Shown in pieces: positions 33,901-42,881 of a stretch of DNA of 64,000 nt. This DNA is from Saprospiraceae bacterium. Lineage in GTDB: Bacteria > Bacteroidota > Bacteroidia > Chitinophagales > Saprospiraceae. The position numbers and the translations under genes are program-made. The notes beneath the pieces were generated by a model. The model was not told the origin of the DNA. It saw only the letters and a program-made list of their open reading frames with translations, and did no database searches. Within the stretch, counting starts at the first letter, position 1. Every line of letters begins with the position of its first letter. The stretch is from contig JAHDGU010000018.1 in assembly GCA_020627535.1 (NCBI GenBank), positions 1 through 64,000 of the forward strand, given 5' to 3'.

Positions 33901-35670
33901 TCACAAACCGCAAGCGACCTTCAACTCCTCCTTCTCCTCTGCCGTACAGAGTGGAGACATCTTGGCATAGACCGTCTCATGATAGTCCTTGAGCCAAGCA
34001 ATCTCTGCACTCTCCAGTAGACTCTCATCGATCAGTTTTGCCTCCATGGGATAGACCGTGAGATCTTCAAAGCTCAAGAAGCCATCGGCATCTTCATTAC
34101 AGACCACGAGATTCTCGATGCGGATCCCAAAAGCGCCATCCTTATAGTAGCCGGGCTCATTGGAAGAGACCATACCTGGTTGCATCACTGTCGTCCCACG
34201 CTCACCGAGAGAATTGGCAAATCCCTGCGGGGCTTCATGTACATTCATAAAGAAGCCAACACCATGACCAGTACCGTGGAGATAATTGAGCCCAGCAGAC
34301 CAGAGGTGCATACGAGCAAGTGTATCCAACTGTATACCTCTCGTGCCCTTGGGAAACTTAGCCTTCGCCAATGCGATATGTCCTTTGAGTACCAGAGTGT
34401 AAGCCTTCTTCTCTTCTGCACTTGGCTCGGAGAGATGAAAAGTCCGTGTAATATCTGTCGTACCATCCAGGTATTGTCCGCCGCTATCGATGAGCAACAT
34501 ACCCTCCGGCTTGATCTGCGCACTGCCTTCAGTGGGCGGTTTGTGATGTATGATTGCTCCATTGCCCTTGTAGCCCACGATCGCATCGAAGCTCTCGCCG
34601 ACGTAGTTGCCCATCGCTGCCCGATTCTCTGCTAGCTTGAGAGACACATCATGCTCTCGTACTTCTTCTCCTGCAGCGAGTGAGGCATGCAGCCAGCGCA
34701 TGGTGCGGAAGATGGCCACACCATCCTTGGGCATCACATCTCGGAAGTGCTGGATCTCCGTATCATTTTTGATGGCCTTGTTCCACATCGGAATCGTCTT
34801 GCCGATGAGTAGCTGCTCTTTGCTCAGTAGATTGCTATGCTTGATGCACACATACTGCGGATCGATCAGCACTGTATCAGTAGCATCGAGTGCACCCAAC
34901 GCCCGCTCAATATCATCGTACGGTCTGATCTCTACCCGGTCTTGAGCCAGTGCAGTCTTGATCTCCGCTGGCAACTTGCTCTCATCTACAAAAAGGAAAC
35001 TCTTCTCTAGCCCAATAAGCAAGTAAGCCATAAAGACAGGATTGCATTTGACATCGGACCCGCGGAGATTGAGTGTCCAGGCCACAGCGTCCAGCGGTGT
35101 GACAAGATGCCAGCTAGCCTTCTGCTCTCGCATTGCATCTTGGATCTCCGACAACTTATCAGCCCTAGATTTGCCTGCAAAGGCTACATCATGCGTGTAT
35201 ACTGCATCACCGGGCCACCCTTTGCGATCAGGCCAGATCTCTGCCAGCGGATCCATGTCATAGCGAAACTCAAACTTGCTCTTGGCAAAGTGCTTGAGGT
35301 AAAAGCCATGCTGTTTGTGCGAAAGCACATTCCCATCCATGGCGATCGTCGCGCCTTCCGGCAAATGCTTGTGCATCCAAGTGATGTACTCCGGCATATT
35401 CTGCACCTGCAGCTTGTGTAGCACAAACTCTGAGCTCGCCAACTCTTCTTCTGCCTGAAGAAAATACCTCGCATCCGTCCATACTCCTGCATGATCAAGT
35501 GTCACCATAGCCGTACCAGCAGAACCCGTGAATGCGCTGATCCACTCACGTCCCTTGTAGCGATCAGGTACATATTCACTCTGATGTGGATCTTGGCTAG
35601 GAATGATGACAGCATCGATACTGTGCTCCTTCATCCACTGTCTCAATTGGCTTATTCGTGCGTCAATCAT
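33901..35670 (-). CDS. Aminopeptidase P family (M24B) Xaa-Pro aminopeptidase
   Basis: A 589-residue cytoplasmic enzyme of the long, three-domain type. It has two creatinase-like N-terminal domains (VIIPSQDPHQSEYVPDRY at ~20-37, then a second near 160-300) and a C-terminal pita-bread M24 domain. The dinuclear metal ligands are visible: two Asp in DSGGQYLDGTTDITRTF, His in HGTGHGVGFFMNVHE, Glu in SSNEPGYY, and Glu in GIRIENLVV. It releases N-terminal residues before proline. It diverges from rpoN. Confidence 0.92.
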   Translation of the reverse strand: MIDARISQLRQWMKEHSIDAVIIPSQDPHQSEYVPDRYKGREWISAFTGSAGTAMVTLDHAGVWTDARYFLQAEEELASSEFVLHKLQVQNMPEYITWMHKHLPEGATIAMDGNVLSHKQHGFYLKHFAKSKFEFRYDMDPLAEIWPDRKGWPGDAVYTHDVAFAGKSRADKLSEIQDAMREQKASWHLVTPLDAVAWTLNLRGSDVKCNPVFMAYLLIGLEKSFLFVDESKLPAEIKTALAQDRVEIRPYDDIERALGALDATDTVLIDPQYVCIKHSNLLSKEQLLIGKTIPMWNKAIKNDTEIQHFRDVMPKDGVAIFRTMRWLHASLAAGEEVREHDVSLKLAENRAAMGNYVGESFDAIVGYKGNGAIIHHKPPTEGSAQIKPEGMLLIDSGGQYLDGTTDITRTFHLSEPSAEEKKAYTLVLKGHIALAKAKFPKGTRGIQLDTLARMHLWSAGLNYLHGTGHGVGFFMNVHEAPQGFANSLGERGTTVMQPGMVSSNEPGYYKDGAFGIRIENLVVCNEDADGFLSFEDLTVYPMEAKLIDESLLESAEIAWLKDYHETVYAKMSPLCTAEEKEELKVACGL

Positions 35671-35685
35671 GTGCTGTAGTTTCTA

Positions 35686-35711
35686 ACATATTAAATAAAT
35701 CTTTAATATGT
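35686..35711. promoter_or_regulatory. Perfect palindrome in the divergent pepP-like / rpoN region
   Basis: ACATATTAAA (35686-35695), a 6-base loop and TTTAATATGT (35702-35711) form a perfect 10-base inverted repeat, 16 bases upstream of the aminopeptidase ATG. Size and place fit a dimeric repressor site; the protein is unknown. Confidence 0.45.
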
Positions 35712-35724
35712 AATGGATTTATAC

Positions 35725-35766
35725 TTAACTTCGAATGTAGAATGACCGAAATCTGAGCGAAGTTAA
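35725..35766. promoter_or_regulatory. Second inverted repeat upstream of rpoN
   Basis: TTAACTTCG (35725-35733) and CGAAGTTAA (35758-35766) are perfect complements separated by 24 bases, 46 bases before the rpoN ATG. It could be an operator or a leader hairpin. Confidence 0.35.
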
Positions 35767-35812
35767 AGAACCTAGGCAAGAAAGATATTGTTTATAAAAG
35801 CAAGATAGACAG

Positions 35813-37321
35813 ATGCTTAGGCAAAAGCTCAAACAACAACAGCTCCAGAAGCTCTCTCCACAGCAGATCCAGCTCATGAAACTGCTGCAGATCCCTGCGC
35901 TCAATCTTGAGCAGCGGATCAAGGAAGAATTGGAAGCCAATCCAGTGCTAGAAGAAGGCGAGTCAGAAGATGAGATGGATGACTTCGGTCGTGACTCGGA
36001 AGAGTCCGATATGGATGAGGAGATCACCCAGGAGGAGGCCGACTTTGAGCTCGACGAATACATAGATGAGTACATCGATGAAGATCCCATGTCTTACAAT
36101 ACATACAATCTTGAGGATCACAGCAAAGAGGAGATTGACCGTCCACAGGCAGAATATCGCAGCAGCTTCCATGATTTTCTAGAGCAGCAGTGGGGCATGC
36201 TGGAGATCAATGATGATCGCAAGACACTGATAGCCTTGCAGATCATCGGCAGTATAGATGGTGATGGATACCTTCGCCGAGAGCCCATGAGCATCTGCGA
36301 TGATATCTTATTTGCCCACAATATGGATGTCACTGAGTCTGAGGTCAACGAGATCCTTCACATCATCCAGCTCTTCGAGCCCAGAGGTGTCGGTGCGAGA
36401 AGTTTACAAGAAGCCTTGCTCATACAGATCAGACACAAGATCCAAGAGGATATACATGGAAACGGGACGCTGACGCGAAAAAGAAGAGCAGAAGCAATCC
36501 TCGAAGACTATTTCGATGCATTCTCTAAGAAGCACTATGAAAAACTGGCAAGAGGACTTGATCTCACAGAAGATCAGCTCAAAGGCGTACTCGATGAGAT
36601 CCTCAAGCTCAATCCAAAGCCTGCCAGTGCCTACGCCGAGACCAAGGACCAGCGTACACAATATGTCATCCCAGACTTCATCGTGGAAAACCGCGAAGGA
36701 GAGCTCGTCCTCAGCCTCGAGAGTCGCAATGCACCAGATCTCCGTGTCAACGGTTACTACGCAGACATGCTACGCTCCTTCAATCACAAGAAGAAAGAGC
36801 AAGGCGTCAGCAAAAAAGAAAAGGAAGCAGTACTCTTCATCAAGCAGAAGATCGATAGCGCACGCTGGTTTATCGATGCCATATTGCAGAGACAGCAGAC
36901 ACTATACAAGACCATGTACGCCATCATGCAATACCAGAAAGACTTCTTCCTCTCTGGTGATGAGCGCACGCTGCGACCGATGATCCTCAAGGACATCGCA
37001 GAGCTCACAGGTCTCGACATCAGTACTGTGAGCCGCGTGGCCAGCAGCAAGTACGTACAGACAGAGTTTGGCACCAAGCTACTCAAGGGATTCTTCTCTG
37101 AGTCCGTACAAAATACCAGCGGAGAAGAAGTCTCGACCCTCGAGGTCAAAAAGATCCTCCAAGACGTGATCGAAGAAGAAAACAAGGTCAAGCCACTCTC
37201 CGATGAGAAGCTCAAGTCGGTCCTCAAGACACGAGGCTACAACATCGCCCGTCGGACCATTGCCAAGTATCGGGAGCAGTTGGGCATACCTGTAGCGAGG
37301 TTGAGGAGGCAGTTTGCTTGA
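35813..37321 (+). CDS. rpoN: RNA polymerase sigma-54 factor RpoN
   Basis: A 502-residue sigma-54. Region I (MLRQKLKQQQLQKLSPQQIQ) is Gln/Leu-rich. An acidic region II follows at ~40-100. Then come the core-binding domain, the helix-turn-helix (LKDIAELTGLDISTVSRVA) and the C-terminal RpoN box ARRTIAKYREQLGIP, which contacts the -24 promoter element. The factor needs activator ATPases (enhancer-binding proteins), none of which is in this window. A near-perfect -24/-12 promoter occurs at 44155. No rpoN operon partners are adjacent. Confidence 0.96.
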   Translation: MLRQKLKQQQLQKLSPQQIQLMKLLQIPALNLEQRIKEELEANPVLEEGESEDEMDDFGRDSEESDMDEEITQEEADFELDEYIDEYIDEDPMSYNTYNLEDHSKEEIDRPQAEYRSSFHDFLEQQWGMLEINDDRKTLIALQIIGSIDGDGYLRREPMSICDDILFAHNMDVTESEVNEILHIIQLFEPRGVGARSLQEALLIQIRHKIQEDIHGNGTLTRKRRAEAILEDYFDAFSKKHYEKLARGLDLTEDQLKGVLDEILKLNPKPASAYAETKDQRTQYVIPDFIVENREGELVLSLESRNAPDLRVNGYYADMLRSFNHKKKEQGVSKKEKEAVLFIKQKIDSARWFIDAILQRQQTLYKTMYAIMQYQKDFFLSGDERTLRPMILKDIAELTGLDISTVSRVASSKYVQTEFGTKLLKGFFSESVQNTSGEEVSTLEVKKILQDVIEEENKVKPLSDEKLKSVLKTRGYNIARRTIAKYREQLGIPVARLRRQFA

Positions 37322-37340
37322 GCAAAGATCAGTCTTGTTA

Positions 37341-38162
37341 TTACTCGTGGTGGTGATCTAACGAGTTGTGCGCTGATTCCAATTCATTCAATAGTGCAAT
37401 CATTCGATTTCCTCTTGAATATAGTTTGAGCTTACGCCTAACTCTCATGCGTTTTGGTAGCCATTCAGAGATCAATGAATTCAATCCAGGTATGAGATAA
37501 CAATTTGGAAACTTATCTTCCTGTAGCTGCCAAGTAACATTTAGCCCACCTGGCGAATCTTGTGTTAGCACGAATATTTCTTTCCTATTATCAACTGTCA
37601 CCTTAAGATTCTCGACTACAGAGCTTAGGACGCCACATTGGCCTACATCTAGTAACTTCTTACTCACGGTAGTCAATAAATCTTCTTCTGACATATCTCT
37701 ATCAACTAGGCTCTTCTCTAGTTTTGAGATATCGTCTTCCGAGACGTTAAAAATTTTTAAATTAGCCCGAAGCGATTTATACCTTACGCCTTTCAAAAGA
37801 ATTGAGCCGTCAGGTATAGAATCATCCAATTCTCTCATAAGACCTACTAATTCGTCAAACTGCTCACTCTGCATTACCTTACCTAAAGTAATAATTCGTA
37901 CACTGTCCTTCTCGAGATTCATACCGAAACCTCCCCTCTCCCATATGCGAAATGACTTATACTCTATGAATTTAAATGCTCTGTAATTTCCTGAGATCGT
38001 ATCAAACTTATACATCAATGTTTGATGCAACGAACAAGCTCCATGTTGCCCGCCGAATTTTTCAGACCTACAATCAAAACCAACCTCATAATCTATACGC
38101 AATGATTGACCAAATGACACTATGGAACCCAACACAAAATAAAAAAGGCACACATATCTCAT
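37341..38162 (-). CDS. Hypothetical secreted protein
   Basis: A 273-residue protein from ATG 38162 with signal peptide MRYVCLFYFVLGSIVSFGQ. The mature part has a few Cys (FDCRSEKFGGQHGACS) and ends in a basic tail (WLPKRMRVRRKLKLYSRGN). The N-terminal part of the mature protein resembles the opening of GLPGLI-type Bacteroidota proteins, but the GLPGLI motif itself is missing, so I assign no family. It is lower in GC than rpoN beside it and belongs to an AT-rich islet with the HigBA pair. Confidence 0.55.
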   Translation of the reverse strand: MRYVCLFYFVLGSIVSFGQSLRIDYEVGFDCRSEKFGGQHGACSLHQTLMYKFDTISGNYRAFKFIEYKSFRIWERGGFGMNLEKDSVRIITLGKVMQSEQFDELVGLMRELDDSIPDGSILLKGVRYKSLRANLKIFNVSEDDISKLEKSLVDRDMSEEDLLTTVSKKLLDVGQCGVLSSVVENLKVTVDNRKEIFVLTQDSPGGLNVTWQLQEDKFPNCYLIPGLNSLISEWLPKRMRVRRKLKLYSRGNRMIALLNELESAHNSLDHHHE

Positions 38163-38311
38163 TCGATATTCATTTGCGTATGACAGGGAGCGCAGATCCG
38201 CCGTCACATCTGTTTGTTGATACAAAATACGTACTCAGCTCCGGATAATCAAGCTAACACGTGGTTATCGACGGCATCGTCGTGATCTACCTATTTACAT
38301 GCAGTACCTTT

Positions 38312-38707
38312 CTAGGCAGCCTCTTTGTCACTTACCAATTTATATTCTCGGCTAAATGCACTTTGCTGCATCTTGAATCTATCACTCAACTTAGATATCA
38401 TCTTCTTACTTATATTACGCTTGTAGTTCAGTATTTCGGTAATCAATTGTCTTGAAACACCTAGCTGTCTGGCGAGCTCTGCTTTGGTAAGACTGTTTTC
38501 AACCATTAAATATTCAAGAATCTCTACTGGATTCATATCTTCTTTTGTCCCGATAGATTCAATGAGACGATTGTCATAATCCTCAATAAGTAGGTCTAAT
38601 AAATCCAACTCTTCTGCATACTTATCTGAATTTCTCATTGAAAGTTCTTCAAACTTATTACAGTACTCATTATACTGTTCAATACTATATATTCTCTTGT
38701 ATTTCAT
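38312..38707 (-). CDS. higA: HigA-like antitoxin, Xre-family HTH
   Basis: A 131-residue protein. The C-terminal half is an Xre helix-turn-helix (NPVEILEYLMVENSLTKAEL, ARQLGVSRQLITEILNYKRN) preceded by an acidic helical domain. HigA binds the toxin and represses the operon. It starts 8 bases after the HigB-like gene, the toxin-first order usual for higBA. Confidence 0.75.
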   Translation of the reverse strand: MKYKRIYSIEQYNEYCNKFEELSMRNSDKYAEELDLLDLLIEDYDNRLIESIGTKEDMNPVEILEYLMVENSLTKAELARQLGVSRQLITEILNYKRNISKKMISKLSDRFKMQQSAFSREYKLVSDKEAA

Positions 38708-38714
38708 TACTCGT

Positions 38715-39050
38715 CTATTTGAACATGTTCACCTTACATGAATCAACCTTGTCATATTCGGAATGGGTTCCAACGAACTTTACAAATAGTATGGTCGCTG
38801 CTGACATAAATAAATAGCCACAGATCATCCTATACTTGTTATTTCCAATATTGAAGACTACTCTGCTTTGCCTTTGCTTCGGGCAAGTTATCAAATCGCT
38901 ATTCTGAAATGACATGATCAAGTCTTGCGGATTTGAACATTTATCGGCGAACTTGAGTCTCCTCCTAAAATCCTCAAATGCTTTAAGCATTGTTTTGTCC
39001 TTCTCACAAGCCAATAACACATTAGACCACTTGATTACTCTAATCTTCAC
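38715..39050 (-). CDS. higB: HigB-like toxin (mRNA interferase)
   Basis: A 111-residue protein from GTG 39050. The family pattern is present: basic N-terminal strand (KIRVIKW), helix pair (LKAFEDFRRRLKFA), then SRVVFNIGNNKYRMIC and ILFVKFVGTHSEYDKVD near the end. HigB cleaves mRNA on ribosomes until bound by HigA. An upstream in-frame GTG at 39086 would add 12 residues but lies upstream of the promoter box at 39055-39062. Confidence 0.75.
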   Translation of the reverse strand: MKIRVIKWSNVLLACEKDKTMLKAFEDFRRRLKFADKCSNPQDLIMSFQNSDLITCPKQRQSRVVFNIGNNKYRMICGYLFMSAATILFVKFVGTHSEYDKVDSCKVNMFK

Positions 39051-39054
39051 TGCA

Positions 39055-39062
39055 CAAATATA
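39055..39062 (-). promoter_or_regulatory. -7 box TATATTTG of the higBA operon (minus strand)
   Basis: TATATTTG is an exact consensus match that ends only 4 bases before the GTG at 39050. Transcription would start at or next to this codon, so the mRNA would be leaderless. Confidence 0.45.
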
Positions 39063-39147
39063 GATAAGCCACCCCGAAATGTCCACATTTTGTGAACTTC
39101 TTTGTGTTGCATGTAAATTACTTATAACGGCACCAATGATACGAACA

Positions 39148-40743
39148 TCACCTCACAATCACCACCTTTCGACTCCTCACCTTCCCACGCTCATCTACCA
39201 TCCGTAAGTAGTATTGCCCAGCAGGTAAATGACTCACATTCACCCACTGATGCAGGCCACCTATCTGAAGGAAAAACTCCTCCACGATCTGACCCGAAGA
39301 AGTCAAGAGCTGATAGTGAATCCTCTCATCCGATCCCTGATAGATGACCATTTGATCACTCGCCGGATTGGGTGATATGAGCACATCAAGCGGAGCATTT
39401 GGACGAAAGTCCTTTGTCGATGTACTCAGCTCCTGACAGCCTGGAATCAAGCAGCCAAAGCTGTCCACCTTGAGCAGCCAAGTACTGAGCACAATAGAGT
39501 CAAGATACTCTGGTGCTCGCTTTTGGAATCCGCCGGTCATCACATAGCCACCATCGCTGGTCTTTGCCAGATCCATGATCTCTTGCGTAGCAATCGTATC
39601 CGGATGAGGATGCCGATAGTACCTCTTCCACACGATCTCGCCGTCCTCATCGAGCTTCACCAAGTAGCCCAAGGTCTCATAGCGTACAGTATCTACTGGG
39701 TCAAAGCGATCATCTCGATTGGTGTATGTACCAGCCACGAGATACGCCTCATCACCATGTGACCTGAGGACGGTTCTGATCCTATTGTCCGTGGAGTGAT
39801 AGGAGTCAATGTCGAGATTAGAAGACCAGACGACTTCGCCGTCTTGAGAGATCTTGCGCACCACAGGCCTTGCTATGATAACGGGAAATCCAAGTCTGCT
39901 CTGTGTGATCAATTCACTAGTACCATAGACCACATTTCCTTGATTATAGACAAAGTCCTCGATGAGATCTTCGATCGTATCATTGCTACCATAGGGACTG
40001 ATCCTGATCTCATCGAGCTTGACCAAGTCCCTGTCAAATGTCTTGATCGCCGTATATCTTCTCAGCTGTGAATCATAGATGGGATCCGTCACAAAGACTG
40101 TACCCATGGCGATGATCGTATCCTCACCCGACCACTCCACCTGAGATCCAAACTGTCGGATGCCCGAGTCGTGCGCTGAGTATCTCAGCCTATCCGTACT
40201 GGTCTCAAGGAGCACGTCAAATCTCGGGTTCTCTGATAGGAGGTCTATCGATGACTGAGCGATCGCGTAGTCACCTTGAGCATTCATATCAAAATCGGAG
40301 GTCTCAGCGACAAAAGCTCTGTTCGTCGTGAACTCCTCTAGCCGATCATCAGCCAGAAGCTGGGCATCCGTCAAGCTGATCAGTATGCGTCGAGGTGCAC
40401 GATCCTCTCCTGACGACGGGCTTACTATATAGTGCAATGCACCATCTCTCAACTCTATGTGTCGCTGCATATCTTGACCGAGCTCCGTGGCATCGATCCT
40501 GTACTCTATCTCCCATATCACTTCGCCTCGCAAGTCAAATTTCATGAAGTGGATCGGAGATTGATTCGCTGATCGTCCTTGAGCTATGCTCACGGTATAG
40601 ATTGCTCCCTCATCCGTCGCTACAGCAATTCCAGTCGAGGAGTAAGATCCAGGATCATAGATCTCACTGAAGGTCATCTGTGCTGTTGACGGTGCGCACA
40701 CACCGAGCAGAAACATCATCGCGAAAAAACAAGTACACCTCAT
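39148..40743 (-). CDS. T9SS-secreted protein, probable beta-propeller
   Basis: A 531-residue protein from ATG 40743 with signal peptide MRCTCFFAMMFLLGVCAPSTAQ. The body contains repeated phrases of the type found in Bacteroidota PQQ-like/beta-propeller proteins: GAIYTVSIA, GEVIWEIEY, GEVVWSSNLD, GEIVWKRYY and TSDGGYVMTGGF. The C terminus has LISPNPASDQMVIYQ and a final basic RSRKVVIV, a type A T9SS sorting signal. No catalytic motif. Upstream starts at 40818 or 40761 remain possible. Confidence 0.72.
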   Translation of the reverse strand: MRCTCFFAMMFLLGVCAPSTAQMTFSEIYDPGSYSSTGIAVATDEGAIYTVSIAQGRSANQSPIHFMKFDLRGEVIWEIEYRIDATELGQDMQRHIELRDGALHYIVSPSSGEDRAPRRILISLTDAQLLADDRLEEFTTNRAFVAETSDFDMNAQGDYAIAQSSIDLLSENPRFDVLLETSTDRLRYSAHDSGIRQFGSQVEWSGEDTIIAMGTVFVTDPIYDSQLRRYTAIKTFDRDLVKLDEIRISPYGSNDTIEDLIEDFVYNQGNVVYGTSELITQSRLGFPVIIARPVVRKISQDGEVVWSSNLDIDSYHSTDNRIRTVLRSHGDEAYLVAGTYTNRDDRFDPVDTVRYETLGYLVKLDEDGEIVWKRYYRHPHPDTIATQEIMDLAKTSDGGYVMTGGFQKRAPEYLDSIVLSTWLLKVDSFGCLIPGCQELSTSTKDFRPNAPLDVLISPNPASDQMVIYQGSDERIHYQLLTSSGQIVEEFFLQIGGLHQWVNVSHLPAGQYYLRMVDERGKVRSRKVVIVR

Positions 40744-40838
40744 TGTAGTATCATCAATGCGCATGATACTGTTTGGTTCTTGAGCGCTCCTCTCTGATGA
40801 GCGAGCTATCCGTCCCACAGAGATTATTTCATGAGTTT

Positions 40839-40869
40839 TTTGTGATCCTCGAGTTTTGGGTTATATTTG
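40839..40869 (+). promoter_or_regulatory. Consensus promoter TTTG-N19-TATATTTG for aqpZ
   Basis: TTTG (40839-40842), a 19-base spacer and TATATTTG (40862-40869) match the Bacteroidota sigma-A consensus at both boxes, including the spacing. The leader to ATG 40989 is about 115 bases. Confidence 0.65.
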
Positions 40870-40988
40870 ATCGCCTTGCCTACGACTCGAGTACACGCGT
40901 TTGATACTCAGAGGTCTATGGTATGAGAGTGAACTCCAATGCCAACTCACAGGGATATCATTTCATTACCAAACTAAAACGAAATATT

Positions 40989-41672
40989 ATGAAGAAATTA
41001 ATGGCAGAGTTCATCGGAACCATGTGGCTAGTCCTGGGTGGCTGTGGAAGTGCAGTACTCGCAGCGGCATTCCCTGATCTAGGGATTGGTTTTGTAGGAG
41101 TGTCACTGGCATTTGGTCTCACTGTCGTGACCATGGCATATGCTATCGGACACATCTCAGGGTGTCATCTCAATCCAGCCGTATCTGTCGGTCTCTGGAT
41201 GGGGGGCAGATTTGATGCCAAGGACCTGTTACCTTACATCGTTTCTCAAGTTCTCGGAGCCGTTGCAGGTGCCGCGATCCTTTACTTGATTGCATCAGGC
41301 AAAGCGGGATTTGAAGTCGGTGGATTTGCCGCCAATGGTTTTGGAGAGCACTCTCCCGGCGGCTACAGCATGACAGCTGCGCTAGTGACGGAGATCGTGA
41401 TGACCTTCATGTTTCTCATCATCATCCTTGGTGCTACTCACTCCAAAGCTCCAGCAGGCATGGCAGGTCTGGCCATCGGTCTGGGTCTCGTGCTGATTCA
41501 CCTGATCAGTATCCCAGTGACCAACACTTCTGTCAATCCAGCTCGTAGTACGAGTCAGGCGATTTTTGCAGGTGGATGGGCTCTTGGCCAGCTATGGCTA
41601 TTTTGGGTCGCGCCGATCATCGGTGGTGCGCTCGCAGGCTTAGTCTACAAGTACTTGTCTCCTGAGGACTAA
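40989..41672 (+). CDS. aqpZ: Aquaporin Z, water channel
   Basis: A 227-residue inner-membrane protein with six helices and two half-helices bearing the NPA motifs (HLNPAVS and SVNPARS). Selectivity-filter residues fit water channels: Phe in VSLAFGLTV, His in IHLISIP, Thr in VTNTSVNP, and Arg in NPARS, as in E. coli AqpZ. The ATG at 40989 ([11 protein letters not shown]) is the natural start; 40923 would add a charged, unfamiliar tail. Single-gene transcript with clear promoter and terminator. Confidence 0.94.
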   Translation: MKKLMAEFIGTMWLVLGGCGSAVLAAAFPDLGIGFVGVSLAFGLTVVTMAYAIGHISGCHLNPAVSVGLWMGGRFDAKDLLPYIVSQVLGAVAGAAILYLIASGKAGFEVGGFAANGFGEHSPGGYSMTAALVTEIVMTFMFLIIILGATHSKAPAGMAGLAIGLGLVLIHLISIPVTNTSVNPARSTSQAIFAGGWALGQLWLFWVAPIIGGALAGLVYKYLSPED

Positions 41673-41695
41673 GATATATTGATAAGCAAAGACTC

Positions 41696-41733
41696 AAGGG
41701 TCATAGCAGACGTGCTATGGCCCTTTTCTTTTT
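41696..41733 (+). terminator. Terminator of aqpZ
   Basis: AAGGGTCATAGCA / GACG / TGCTATGGCCCTT forms a 13-base-pair stem with one G-T pair, followed by T-rich TTCTTTTT. Confidence 0.88.
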
Positions 41734-41757
41734 GTAGAGGCATGCTGATCTGAGTTA

Positions 41758-41840
41758 CTAGGGCGATCGAGCGGGCTATCCGAGGGTGCCGTCCTGCGGA
41801 CTCGCGCTGCACGCGACCTCTCCTATCCCTATCGCGGGTC
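41758..41840. repeat. GC-rich palindromic element
   Basis: A short island much richer in GC than its flanks, with nested small stems (CGTCCTGCGGAC, GCGCTGCACGCG) and edges GGGCGATCGAGCGGGC and CCTATCGCGGG. It contains no ORF. It resembles GC-rich intergenic repeats I associate with Bacteroidota genomes; that is recollection, not a comparison made here. Confidence 0.4.
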
Positions 41841-41852
41841 CATGACGAGAGA

Positions 41853-42494
41853 CTAGTTGCTGTGAAGTCGTCGTTTCAAGTACTTGATGAGCCCATTGTG
41901 ATTTGACTCATGTTCTACGACGTGAAACCACTTGCAGTAGTTATTTGTCGGACTCTCCCAGAAGTTGTCATCTGTCACCTCGAGCCAACTGTCATCATAC
42001 TTCTTCATTTCCGCTAGACTAAACTGTCGACAGGACTCCAGCTTCTCCAAGTAATAGTCAAGATCCTTGCCATTGAAGGTTTTCCATCCAGCACTTCCTA
42101 GGCTAGAAGCTGCCCTGTAGAGCTGATTGCCCTTGCGACCAGACTCGAAGTGGACACCTTCTTCAAAGGTGTTGATCTGGTAGAATCGCTCAGTTGCTAC
42201 CAAGTGCATCAGGATGACGCCTGTCGAATCACTCTGGTCGTCATGGCGATAATCAAGATCCTTGACCGACATCCCGTACACAGGTTGCAAAATCACTCCT
42301 CTCATCCAGTTCATCATCGACACAAGTGTACCTACTTGAGGTGCATATCCTTCTTTGGGTCCTATGATATTGATGTCGCTGATGGCACTTGGATTGATAG
42401 CGCTTTGGCGCATTTGGGCCTGAAGCCCGGTCACACCAGCCGCTCCCAGTGCGAGAGAAGCTGTCTGCTTGATAAAGTCTCTGCGATTTTCCAT
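41853..42494 (-). CDS. DinB-fold protein with Tat signal
   Basis: A 213-residue protein. The N terminus NRRDFIKQTASLALGAAG is a twin-arginine signal, so the protein is exported folded. The rest is a four-helix DinB-type bundle. Histidines at ILMHLVATERFYQ and FHVVEHESNHNG are placed like the three metal ligands of the DinB/YfiT family. Members are often metal-dependent transferases or thiol-linked enzymes; the reaction is unknown here. Confidence 0.78.
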   Translation of the reverse strand: MENRRDFIKQTASLALGAAGVTGLQAQMRQSAINPSAISDINIIGPKEGYAPQVGTLVSMMNWMRGVILQPVYGMSVKDLDYRHDDQSDSTGVILMHLVATERFYQINTFEEGVHFESGRKGNQLYRAASSLGSAGWKTFNGKDLDYYLEKLESCRQFSLAEMKKYDDSWLEVTDDNFWESPTNNYCKWFHVVEHESNHNGLIKYLKRRLHSN

Positions 42495-42881
42495 GGGTAC
42501 AAGATAGGAAGTACTTTCTTGACACTGAGTTAAATGAGGTTAACTAGACCGTGGACCGAAGACCGTGGACCGTCCGCTCTCCTGTTTCTCGAGCGCCTTC
42601 TCAGGAAGTGTGCTTCTCGAGCGCTGCCCGCCTGCCTCTGACAGCTCCCTGCGCCGAGCTCTTCTCTGCAAAGGTTTTCCCTGGGGCCAAAGCCACGTTT
42701 TCCGGTAGCTGGCGCGGGACGCGCACAGCAAACATCACAAGGACAACCACCTTTAGTTTCTCGTGCGTCACCTTTCGGCGAGTTTAGCGTCGACAAGCAA
42801 GCGGAACGCGGTCAACAAACATTTCGGGAACGATTACCCTGCTCGCCGAGCTCACCCTCAAACCAATCCGAAAATCAAAAA
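42495..42881. repeat. Repeat-rich gene-free region
   Basis: No gene. It contains a short direct repeat of GACCGTGGACCG (42548-42572), a GC-rich middle with two copies of TTCTCGAGCGC, and an A-rich series of ATCAAAA units (from ~42873) that runs into the 3' end of the aminotransferase gene. Such low-complexity blocks look like intergenic repeat debris. Confidence 0.55.

Noticed and set aside
37341-38162. GLPGLI family for the secreted protein
   Set aside because: The N-terminal part looks similar, but the GLPGLI motif and surrounding residues are missing.
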